The position numbers were made by a program, and so were the translations under genes. A stretch of DNA of 10,150 bases from positions 1-10,150 of the forward strand of contig JASFPJ010000100.1 of the NCBI GenBank assembly GCA_050116035.1. Reading direction: 5' to 3'. Positions 1 to 7,300 of the stretch are shown here, piece after piece (position 1 is the stretch's first letter; each line of letters starts with the position of its first letter). The notes beneath the pieces are model-generated. The model was given only the letters and a program-made list of their open reading frames with translations. It did not search any database and had not been told where the DNA came from. The stretch comes from SOIA01 sp050116035. GTDB lineage: Bacteria; Acidobacteriota; Aminicenantia; Aminicenantales; Aminicenantaceae.

Positions 1-462
1 GCTGAGGAATCCCACAGGGCCATAGACTAAGAATTTGGCCTTGTACCCTCGAATTTTTAGCTCGGCATTCTCTACATGCTTTTCTTTTCTGCCCTCTTTG
101 AGCAGTATCCTTTTTTCTTGTTCTTTGTCTCCTTTTTTTATCATCTGGTAATCATAGACATAGGTGCTTCTCTTCATTCGTCTTTGTCTCAAGTTGACTT
201 TTTGTAAAGGAGTTGACGATTCAAGGTCTTTTGAGACGAAGACTTTCCTTCTGGTGTAAAAATAGATTTTTTCTTCAATGTTTTCATGGCAGACAAAATA
301 CAGAGCCATTTTCTTCAATCTTTCACAGTACGCAGCGGTTTTTTTCAGAATATTCTTTAGTTTAGTTTGATTGACTTCTGCGGTGACTTTTTGAGATAGA
401 TAAAGATTCCCGCTGTTTAAAAAAAATAAAAGCAAGAAAAGGCAGATTATTTTTTTTCTCAT
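1..462 (-). CDS. Exported protein of unknown function, partial (C-terminus beyond left edge)
   Basis: The reading frame is open for 154 codons from an ATG at 460-462 to the window edge. The N-terminus MRKKIICLFLLLFFL is a basic start followed by a hydrophobic stretch, a typical Sec signal peptide, so the product is probably periplasmic or envelope-bound. The mature part is rich in Lys, Glu and Arg. It contains AAYCERLKKMALYFVCHENI, then YDYQMIKKGDKEQEKRILL and, near the edge, VYGPVGFL. From memory, these blocks recur in a family of uncharacterised exported proteins of Aminicenantes and Acidobacteriota; I know no function for it. Two cysteines of the mature part (TAAYC and YFVC) could form a disulfide. 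The start is forced: the next upstream in-frame codons contain no start before a stop at 496-498. The ribosome site is poor, because AGAGGG abuts the ATG. The gene is divergent from the barrel gene at 779. Confidence 0.8.
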   Translation of the reverse strand, partial: MRKKIICLFLLLFFLNSGNLYLSQKVTAEVNQTKLKNILKKTAAYCERLKKMALYFVCHENIEEKIYFYTRRKVFVSKDLESSTPLQKVNLRQRRMKRSTYVYDYQMIKKGDKEQEKRILLKEGRKEKHVENAELKIRGYKAKFLVYGPVGFLS

Positions 463-516
463 CCCTCTGAGTATAAACTTATCACAAATTCCGTATCAGG
501 GGAATACTCCGTTATT

Positions 517-537
517 CTCATAGTTCATATGAATGAG
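517..537. repeat. Imperfect dyad, possible operator
   Basis: CTCAT at 517-521 and ATGAG at 533-537 flank the self-complementary TCATATGA at 525-532, giving a symmetric site interrupted by three extra bases on one side. It lies between two divergent genes, about 55 bp upstream of the left gene's start. It could be a regulator-binding site or a chance AT-rich palindrome. Confidence 0.25.
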
Positions 538-713
538 TGATCCATATAATTTTCCCGGCTGAGGTTTCTTGCAGGCGTGAGAGTTGTTTTAGGAATTTGA
601 ATTGTGTGTATTCAATGAGTCTTAGAATTCACCGACACACTCAATATATTGGCGTTAATTCATCTTTATTTCGCGGGAAGTCATTAAACAAAAAGATTGG
701 CCTCCATTTGGTT

Positions 714-743
714 TTGACAAATGAGCGTTTCATGTGGAATAAT
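714..743 (+). promoter_or_regulatory. Sigma70-type promoter of the barrel gene
   Basis: A perfect TTGACA -35 box (714-719) is followed after 18 bp by AATAAT (738-743), which matches the -10 consensus at five of six positions and is preceded by TGG, an extended -10 element. Transcription would begin near 750, giving a leader of about 28 nt with the AAAGGAG ribosome site at 767-773. Confidence 0.6.
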
Positions 744-778
744 TTTTTTACTCCCAATAGTGAAAGAAAGGAGACTCA

Positions 779-1420
779 ATGAAAGACCGTTGGATAATCC
801 TGGCTGTGATTATGCTCCTGACAGCTCCGTCCTTCGGATCCGACTGGACCTTGGAAGCTTTTTTGGGAGGGGCCTGGAATATTCCCTCTTCTCTCACAGT
901 CCTGCAAAGGGGATATCCCGATGTCTCTTTGAAAGCTCGGTATGACGAGAAAACATTCGAAGGATTTCCCTATTATGATTTGCGGATTAGCCGGTGGTCA
1001 AATAACAGGGCCTGGGAGCTCGAGCTTGTGCACCATAAGATCTATCTTTCCAATCCCTCTCCAGAAATAGACAAATTTTCTATCAGCGATGGGTTCAACA
1101 TAATCAGTGTTAATCATGCATGGAATGTAAAGAAAATTATTTTGCGTCTGGGCGCAGGCGCTGTGCTGACACATCCGGAGAGTACTATTCGGGGGATGGC
1201 TTTTGATGAATCTCGGGGAATGTTTAATCAAGGATATTATTTTTCAGGGGCAGCTCTCCAGGCTGCTCTGGGAAAACACCTATTCCTGTGGAAAGGTTTA
1301 TTTGCTTCTTTTGAAGGGAAAGTGACAGCTGCCTTTGTTCAGGTTCCGATAGCGGGCGGCCATGCCGACGTGACAAATGTGGCGTTCCACATTCTGGTGG
1401 GCTTGGGGTACAGGATTTGA
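779..1420 (+). CDS. Small outer-membrane beta-barrel protein, function unknown
   Basis: The gene encodes 213 residues. The first 20 or so (MKDRWIILAVIMLLTAPSFG) form a signal peptide, with cleavage likely around FGS/DW. The rest has alternating polar and hydrophobic residues typical of membrane beta-strands, for example WELELVHHKIYL, KKIILRLGAGAVL and VAFHILVGLGYRI, and the protein ends on the last of these strands. At this size it would suit a barrel of about eight strands in the outer membrane. The motif ELELVHHKIYL followed by ISDGFNIISVNHAW resembles, from memory, uncharacterised barrel proteins of several Gram-negative phyla; no enzyme active site is evident. The start is supported by AAAGGAG five bases upstream of the ATG. 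An AATGTGG/CCACATT hairpin at 1376-1393 lies near the 3' end but has no T-tract, so it is not a terminator. The gene appears monocistronic, since the next gene has its own promoter. Confidence 0.75.
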   Translation: MKDRWIILAVIMLLTAPSFGSDWTLEAFLGGAWNIPSSLTVLQRGYPDVSLKARYDEKTFEGFPYYDLRISRWSNNRAWELELVHHKIYLSNPSPEIDKFSISDGFNIISVNHAWNVKKIILRLGAGAVLTHPESTIRGMAFDESRGMFNQGYYFSGAALQAALGKHLFLWKGLFASFEGKVTAAFVQVPIAGGHADVTNVAFHILVGLGYRI

Positions 1421-1477
1421 TTCTTGACCCGAGTATTTCCTTCCCCCATTCACATTCTCCAAAACAGCTTCAGCTCT

Positions 1478-1506
1478 TTGACATAAAAATATTTCTATGC
1501 TATAAA
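1478..1506 (+). promoter_or_regulatory. Near-consensus sigma70-type promoter of the FHA-GAF-HD-GYP gene
   Basis: TTGACA (1478-1483) and TATAAA (1501-1506) are separated by exactly 17 bp, the optimal spacing, with six of six and five of six consensus matches. Transcription should begin near 1513. That leaves an untranslated leader of about 145 nt before the ATG at 1657, unusually long for this window. Confidence 0.7.
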
Positions 1507-1531
1507 TTTTCCCTGGGGAGTGGAGGAGAAA

Positions 1532-1552
1532 AGCCTGTGCGGCAAACAGGCT
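1532..1552 (+). promoter_or_regulatory. Leader hairpin 1 (AGCCTGT/ACAGGCT)
   Basis: AGCCTGT (1532-1538) and ACAGGCT (1546-1552) are perfectly complementary around a 7-base loop, GCGGCAA. The hairpin lies about 20 nt after the predicted transcription start. No T-tract follows it, so it is not a simple terminator. Its role is unknown; it may protect the 5' end or be part of a larger leader fold. Confidence 0.45.
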
Positions 1553-1584
1553 AAATAAACGAAAGAGGCGGGAGATTGAAAACA

Positions 1585-1617
1585 GATGAGTCACAGAGAA
1601 TGTCTTTCTGTCTCGTC
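1585..1617 (+). promoter_or_regulatory. Leader hairpin 2, possible regulatory structure
   Basis: GATGAG (1585-1590) pairs with CTCGTC (1612-1617) with one G-T pair, and ACAGA (1593-1597) pairs with TCTGT (1607-1611). This makes an 11-bp stem with a 2-base bulge and a 9-base loop. Only a short TTT follows, so termination would be weak at best. It ends about 40 nt before the start codon of the FHA-GAF-HD-GYP gene. Confidence 0.4.
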
Positions 1618-1656
1618 TTTCTGAATTCATTTAAAAAGAAAATATGAGATGAAGCA

Positions 1657-3264
1657 ATGAAACTTGTGTGTATAGAAGGTCAAGAAAAGGACATGACCTG
1701 GGAACTGAGCGGTTCTCGGTTGGTTATTGGCCGCGATTCTATCTGCGACGTCATCGTTAATGACCCGAAGTTATCCCGGATACATGCCGAGGTCGTTAAG
1801 GAAGGAAATGCCTTCATTTTCTATGATAAAGAAAGCCTGAATGGTTCTTTCATCAACGAGAATCGAGTCACTCGTCAAATCCTGATTCCCGGAGATATCA
1901 TTAAAATAGGGGACACTTCTATCCAAGTTGTCGGGGAGAAACTAACCGCGGATGTCGATTGGCAGAAGAGCGATCCGATGATCACCACACAGATTCCGCT
2001 TGATCAATTGACAAGTCAGATAGAAGCCGTCGTCTCTTCACCTGAAGCCATCGCAGAAGAGGAGGCGGATTTAGCCACAAAGAGACATATCCAGACCGCC
2101 AAGCTGATAAAGAATCTTGAGACGATCTACTCTGTCGGCAATGCGATCAATTCCATCCAAACAGTGGATGAGCTGCTTGACCAGATTGCTGAAACGTTAC
2201 TGAATGTGTTTCGAGATGTGCAGAGGGTGTGTATCCTGCTCAAAGAGAATAAAAAAAAGTTTGAACCGAAGTTTATTAAAACCAGGGCTGATATCCCCTC
2301 CCAGCCGTTTCAATTGAGCAGCACCATCGTTAATAAATCAGTCAAGGAAGAAGTGTGTATTCTGGCCAATGATGCAGCCAGCGATGAGCGGTTTTCCGGG
2401 TCGGAAAGCATTCTCACGATGAACGTCCGTTCAGTCATGTGTGCTCCCCTTGTTAATAAAGGAATTGTTTTAGGTCTGATCTACCTCGACAACCGCGAAA
2501 AACCGAATTGTTTCGATGATAATGATGTGGCCCTCCTTTCCGCTTTAGCCAACCAATCGGCTATCGCCATAGAGAATTCAAGTCTTTATGAGGACATTCA
2601 GAAGTCTTATCACGAAGCCATTCTCGCGCTGATGAATACAGTTGAAGCCAAAGACCCCTACACGCGAGGACACTCTCAGAGGACAGCCCGGTACTCTCTC
2701 GGAATTGCCCAGGAGATGGGATTGAGTGAAGACGAGTGTAAGAAGATAAAGACAGCGGCTGAACTCCATGATATCGGAAAGATCGGCGTCAAGGATCTCA
2801 TCATCGGAAAAGACAGCCCCCTCTCAACCATGGAGTTTCATTCCATCCAGGCTCATGTCCTCACCGGCGAAAACATCCTCAAACCGATTGAATACCTTAG
2901 TTTTGCGCTTCCTATAGTTCGCCATCATCATGAAAAATTCGACGGCACAGGGTACCCGGATGGCTTAAAAGGGAAAAAAATCCCCCTTCCGGCTCTGATT
3001 ATCGGAGCCGCTGATGCTTTTGACGCCATGACTACACAGAGGCCCTACAACAAGCCCTTGCCCTTTAAGAAGGCCCTAGAAAAATGTAAAGAAATGAAGG
3101 GGAAGCAGTTTGACTCGGATGTGATTGATGCTCTGGAACGTTTTATCAATCAGAATATTAAAAACCTGACCAAAACGGACGAACTAGAGGAAAAGGCAAA
3201 GGCGACTAAAGTTGAACCTCCTGAGAAAGAGAAGAGTAAGACTGTAAGGAAAAAAGAGAAATAA
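1657..3264 (+). CDS. FHA-GAF-HD-GYP protein, probable cyclic-di-GMP phosphodiesterase
   Basis: The 535-residue cytoplasmic protein has three domains. An FHA domain (about 1-95) keeps the phosphothreonine-binding residues R26, S40, R41, H43 and N62-G63. After a charged linker of possible coiled coil comes a GAF domain (about 150-315), with the typical SVMCAPLVNKGIVLGLIYLD core. An HD-GYP domain (about 320-510) follows. It has the family's metal ligands H339, H371-D372, H400, H424-H425 and D453, K375 next to the HD pair, and DGTGYP at 429-434. HD-GYP domains with these residues hydrolyse c-di-GMP to pGpG or GMP; activity here is inferred. FHA would bind a phosphorylated partner, suggesting control by a Ser/Thr kinase, and GAF a small ligand. 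The last 30 residues are Lys/Glu-rich. There is no signal peptide or membrane segment. The ribosome site is weak (GAGATGAAG), but the FHA domain begins directly after this ATG, supporting the start. Confidence 0.93.
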   Translation: MKLVCIEGQEKDMTWELSGSRLVIGRDSICDVIVNDPKLSRIHAEVVKEGNAFIFYDKESLNGSFINENRVTRQILIPGDIIKIGDTSIQVVGEKLTADVDWQKSDPMITTQIPLDQLTSQIEAVVSSPEAIAEEEADLATKRHIQTAKLIKNLETIYSVGNAINSIQTVDELLDQIAETLLNVFRDVQRVCILLKENKKKFEPKFIKTRADIPSQPFQLSSTIVNKSVKEEVCILANDAASDERFSGSESILTMNVRSVMCAPLVNKGIVLGLIYLDNREKPNCFDDNDVALLSALANQSAIAIENSSLYEDIQKSYHEAILALMNTVEAKDPYTRGHSQRTARYSLGIAQEMGLSEDECKKIKTAAELHDIGKIGVKDLIIGKDSPLSTMEFHSIQAHVLTGENILKPIEYLSFALPIVRHHHEKFDGTGYPDGLKGKKIPLPALIIGAADAFDAMTTQRPYNKPLPFKKALEKCKEMKGKQFDSDVIDALERFINQNIKNLTKTDELEEKAKATKVEPPEKEKSKTVRKKEK

Positions 3265-3407
3265 GCTCAATTAAAGGGGAGGGGGACTCTGCTTCCATCC
3301 ATAGCCAGCATCGCATCGTGAATTCCTTCCTCGGTTGAAGCGAAATCTCAGCTTATTCTCTTTTAGATTCCCGAAAGGCTGGATGATATGCGGAGAAAGA
3401 TTGAGCC
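3265..3407 (+). other. Short intergenic gap, 143 bp
   Basis: No gene, convincing promoter or terminator is visible between the HD-GYP and radical SAM genes. A G-rich stretch, AAAGGGGAGGGGGACTC, begins at about 3272 and may be a decayed copy of the GGGGACAG-type repeat found at 4154. With no promoter visible, read-through from the upstream gene is possible. Confidence 0.35.
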
Positions 3408-4151
3408 ATGAAAATGCATTTTCCTTTTGACCCTATCGAAAGGTCCAGAGAAGTTGAGCGTGTCGTCATGAAGGAGGGGAAAAGGCTGTATCACAGATTC
3501 AGGGCCGCTCCGTATTATGGAGGGATAGCCACGGCCGATGCTATAGGATGCTCTTTTCTCTGTGCCTACTGCTGGAATTATTTCAGGAATCTGAATCCGG
3601 CCCGTTTCGATAAACACTATTCGCCTTCACAGGTTGCCTTCAATCTGCTGAGAATTGCACGGAAAAAGTCTTTTCATCTCTTCAGGATAACAGGGTCTGA
3701 GCCGGTGCTCGGAGAGCCCTCTTTGAATCACCTGGTGGAGGTGCTCAAGATTATATTTAGCGAGATGGAAGATTCGACATTTATCCTCGAAACGAACGGC
3801 TTTTTTCTGGGCTACAGAACTGACCTTGTCGAAAAAATTAATTTTCGAAATCTATGGATCAGGATTTCTCTGAAGGGTGTGGATGAAGAGTCTTTTGAAA
3901 CAATAGCCGGAGTCAGCGGGGAATTTTTCACGTATCCTCTGATCGCTCTCAAGAAGATGGAAGATCAAGGTCTGAAAGCGTGGCCTGCGGTGATGAGGGA
4001 TCTCTTCGCTGACGATGAGTTGACCTGTCTCTCGCAAAGGCTGGCTGAAATGGAGATAAAAGCCAGGCTGGAAGAAGAGGTTCTTGAAGCCTATCCGTTC
4101 GTGCTGGAAAACATGGAAAAGCGCGGTATTGAGATAAAACACCCTCATTAA
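3408..4151 (+). CDS. Small radical SAM protein, substrate unknown
   Basis: The 247-residue protein has the radical SAM signature CSFLCAYC, with C48, C52 and C55 in the CX3CX2C spacing that binds a [4Fe-4S] cluster and S-adenosylmethionine. RITGSEPVL (about 94-102) takes the place of the usual GGEP SAM-binding motif, FILETNG is the next beta-strand motif, and RISLKG follows. Radical SAM enzymes make a 5'-deoxyadenosyl radical for difficult C-H chemistry or to activate a glycyl radical enzyme. The short length, with only one visible cysteine cluster and no SPASM extension, resembles activase-type or small uncharacterised members. No glycyl radical enzyme or modified peptide is nearby, so I assign no reaction. 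GGAG at 3392-3395 is 12 bases from the ATG, rather far; the second in-frame ATG at 3414 is an alternative start. The gene is convergent with the PAS-HD-GYP gene. Confidence 0.85.
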   Translation: MKMHFPFDPIERSREVERVVMKEGKRLYHRFRAAPYYGGIATADAIGCSFLCAYCWNYFRNLNPARFDKHYSPSQVAFNLLRIARKKSFHLFRITGSEPVLGEPSLNHLVEVLKIIFSEMEDSTFILETNGFFLGYRTDLVEKINFRNLWIRISLKGVDEESFETIAGVSGEFFTYPLIALKKMEDQGLKAWPAVMRDLFADDELTCLSQRLAEMEIKARLEEEVLEAYPFVLENMEKRGIEIKHPH

Positions 4152-4235
4152 AAGGGGACAGGCTACTTTTTTTAGAAAAGAGGGACAGTCCCTATCTTCC
4201 TTAAAAAAGGACTGAAAGGGACAGTCCCTGAAAAA
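4151..4235. repeat. REP-like palindrome cluster between convergent genes
   Basis: Directly at the radical SAM stop codon lies GGGGACAGGCTAC followed by seven T (4154-4173). Two identical 13-bp palindromes, AGGGACAGTCCCT, follow at 4181-4193 and 4217-4229, 36 bp apart. From memory, GGGGACAGGCTAC plus a T-run and GGGACAGTCCC elements are widespread intergenic repeats in environmental bacteria, often linked with REP-associated tyrosine transposases (IS200-like). No transposase gene is present here, so this would be a non-autonomous copy or remnant. Confidence 0.5.
4203..4229 (-). terminator. Probable intrinsic terminator of the PAS-HD-GYP gene
   Basis: Read on the minus strand, GGACTG (4214-4209 region on the complement, within the 4217-4229 palindrome) pairs with CAGTCC around a 7-base loop, TCCCTTT, and is followed by six T (4208-4203). 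The stem extends to eight pairs with one G-T. It lies about 110 bp beyond the stop codon at 4340. The T-run is on the minus strand only, so it would not terminate the plus-strand gene. It reuses one of the REP-like palindromes. Confidence 0.55.
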
Positions 4236-4339
4236 GGTTGCCTGATTACTGAGCATAAAGACCTCCCCTTATTTTAAGGATAGGAGTTAAAAACAAAGAG
4301 TGCTGATGTGTTAATTAAAATTAGTATGAATAATTCAGG

Positions 4340-7300
4340 TTATTTAAATTCGAATTTTTTTTCCTTAAAGAGCTTCAAACAAGCATCCACAGCCTCACGA
4401 TCGTAGAGAGTCCCCCTGTTTTTTGTGATTTCTTCAAGGGCTTTTTCTAGACCGAGAGCGGCCCGATAAGGGCGATGGGAAGCCATGGCTTCAACCACAT
4501 CAGCAACGGCCAGAACTCTTGCCTCAATTAGGATGTCTTTGCCTTTCAGGCCTTGGGGATACCCTGAGCCGTCCATTCGTTCGTGGTGCTGAAGCATGAT
4601 TTTGGTCACTTGATGAGGAAGTTCAATTCTTTTTAAAATATCATACCCCACTTGAGGGTGGGTTTTGATCAGACTGAAGTCGATTTCTGTGAGCTGGCCA
4701 GGCCAACTAAGGATTTCTGCAGGCACTCGTATCTTGCCGACATCATGAATCACTCCCGCCATCCGAATTCCCTCAGTTTTTTCTTTGGAGAGGCCCATCT
4801 CTTTCGCCATAGCGATCGCCAGCTTTGTGACTCGGTGCTGATGACCCGCAGTATAGGGATCTCTCATTTCCACCGCGGATGCCAGTGCGTTGACTGTTTC
4901 CTCCAGGGATCTTCTCAGCCTTTCAAAACTCTGTTTCCGTTCTTCCTCTGCCATTTTGCGCTCTGTGATATCTCGGGCGATACTGAGAGCTGCAGGCTTT
5001 CCATCATAGGTGATGATCCGGCTGCTCAACTCGATTGGAATGACCGTCCCATTTTGATGCTTATGAGCTGTCTCAAAGAAGATTTGCCCTCGTTGGGACA
5101 GATCCCCAATGCGTTTGGGAATCGGTGCGGTTTGCTTCGGCCGGTTAATGTCGGCGAGAGTCATGTCCAGTATCTTTTTTTTATTGTAGCCCAGGCGGTC
5201 GCATACGACCTGGTTGACTTCCAGGATGTTTCCGTCCAAATCGCTAATGAAGATAGCATCGGCGGCAGAGTTAAACAGCGTTCTAAATTTTTCCTCGGAA
5301 GCGCGGACAGCTTGCTCGAATTTCTTCCGTTCGGTGATATCCCATATGTATGAACGAGTCCCAAGGATATCACCGTCGTCTTGAAGTGCATCCGCATGAA
5401 TTTCCATGTAGATGATGGAGCCATCCTTTTTGACTCCTTTGCACTCATATTCTGATGGGACTTTTTTCCCTTGAACGCGGCCTTTATGAAATTTCTTCAC
5501 TCTTTCCATATCGTCCGGATGAACGATTGAGAAAATAGGCAGATCTCCTATCTCTTCCAGGGAATAGCCAAACATATCTGCATATTTTTTATTGCAGAAC
5601 TGGACATTGCCTTCCCTGTCATCGATAAGAATGGCAACACCTGCCTTTTCGACCAGATCCCTGTACCGTTCTTCAGATTCTTTAATTTTTTCCTTCGATC
5701 TTTCACGCTCCGTAATGTTTCTTATGGTGGCGATAAACATTTTCGGATTCCCATCCGCATCTTTAATCACGGCCGTGTTCAATTCGCCGATAAATGAGGT
5801 TCTGTCTTTTTTCAGTAAGGTGTATCCCAAATCCCTTAAATGCCCATTCTTAAGGGTTTTTTGAAGGTTCTTTATGGCTTTTTCATGCTCTTCTGGGGCA
5901 ATCAATTCGAAAGCGCTTTTTCCAATGAGTTCCTTTTCACTTTTATATCCGTGAAGCTCGAGAGTTTGAGGAGAGACGTATGTGATGTTACCCTCTAAGT
6001 CAGTCACAGTCACTGCGTCCGGAGAAGTCTGTACTAAAGTTTTATATCTTTCTTCGCTTTCTCGAAGTGCTGCCTCAGCCTGTTTTCGTTTTGTGATATC
6101 CCTGAGTATTCCCAGAACCCTCATTTTCTTTCCGGGGAGGGGGACAGTGCTGACTTCCACATGCTTAATCTTTTTACTTTTTGTGCGAATCCTGAATGAA
6201 TATTCGGGAGGTAATTTCTCTCCTTTTCTCCTGGCTTCTTCTCTTTTCAGGACTAGTTCTCTGTCGTCAGTATGAATAAGGTCCAGGAAATTGAACTCAT
6301 CGTGGCAGACTTCTTCTGAATTGTATCCGAAGATTTTTTCAAACGCGGGATTGACGTATTCGAAACCATCGGAGCTGATGATGTAGATTCCATCCATCGC
6401 GTTTTCTGCTAGCGTGCGATACCTCTCTTGGCTTTCCTGAAGCGCGAAATCTGTCTGGACAGATTCAGTGATATCCCGTGCAATCCCCTGAACTCCGTAG
6501 GGCCTTCCTTTTCGATAAATAATCGAACCCTCTGTCTCCACCCATATGTAATTTCCACTCTTGGTTCGGAGCTTGAATCTGGTGGGTTTTTTCTGGTAGC
6601 CGTCTTTTAGAATCTCGCCGAGCGCTTGGATCGCAGTGGGCAGTTGCTCTTCATCGAGTAATGATGAGAAGCTAAGAGATGGAATTTCTTCTTTGGTGTA
6701 GCCCAGCAAATCTAAAGCAGCCCGGTTGGCATCAATAAATTTGCCTTCAAAGTCATGGATGTAGACGAAATAGAGGGATCGGTCAAACATGGCATTGTAT
6801 CTTTCCATGGTATCCTGGAGTTCTTCTTCTATGAGTTTGCGGTCAGTGATGTCGACCATGGTTGTCCGGATTCCGATGATTTTCCCGCCAGCATCTCGTT
6901 CGATGACATCATCGATCGCCACATTCAGCTTTGAGCCATCTTTTTTGATGTACATCCTGTCTTCTGCTCTTGGGATCCGCTTCCCGGAAATTTTTTTCTT
7001 GAATCTCTTTTTTGCCTCTGACTGCTGCTCGGGCAGAATAAAATCGAAGATCGATTTTCCCACCATTTCTTCGACAGAATATCCCAGCATTTTTGCCTCA
7101 GTTTGGTTGACGCGCGTGATGATTCCTTTGGTATCCAGTGTGTGGTAAGCCACCGGTGCATTTTCCCACAGTTCTTTGAAGCGCCTCTCACTTTCTCGTA
7201 AAGCCTCTTCTGTTTGTTTTCTGCTGGTGATATCCCTGGCTATTCCGATAGCATTCCACATCTTCCTTATTTTTACAGAAGAGAGGGAAAGCTCTAATGG

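Larger units (their letters stand above)
463..778. other. Divergent intergenic region, 316 bp, no gene
   Basis: This AT-rich gap separates two divergently transcribed genes for exported proteins. It holds the promoter of the right-hand gene (714-743) and two short palindromes: TTCATATGAA at 524-533, inside a larger imperfect dyad, and CAATATATTG at 642-651. An 81-codon frame at 537-782 has no ribosome site and no recognisable protein, so I do not call a gene. I see no convincing promoter for the left-hand gene. Confidence 0.6.

Noticed and set aside
462..500. Promoter CTGATA-18-TATACT for the left-edge gene on the minus strand
   Set aside because: It would start transcription at about the ATG itself, giving a leaderless message, and the -35 box matches only four of six positions.
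537..782. 81-codon frame before the barrel gene
   Set aside because: It has no ribosome site, overlaps the good promoter at 714-743, and its translation has no recognisable features.
1376..1393. AATGTGG/CCACATT hairpin as terminator of the barrel gene
   Set aside because: It lies inside the coding sequence before the stop codon and has no T-run after it.
1513..1656. c-di-GMP-I (GEMM) riboswitch upstream of the FHA-GAF-HD-GYP gene
   Set aside because: Only short pieces match. The required P1/P2/P3 pairing, the GCAAAGCC junction and the GGGTTACC-type segment are not present in order.
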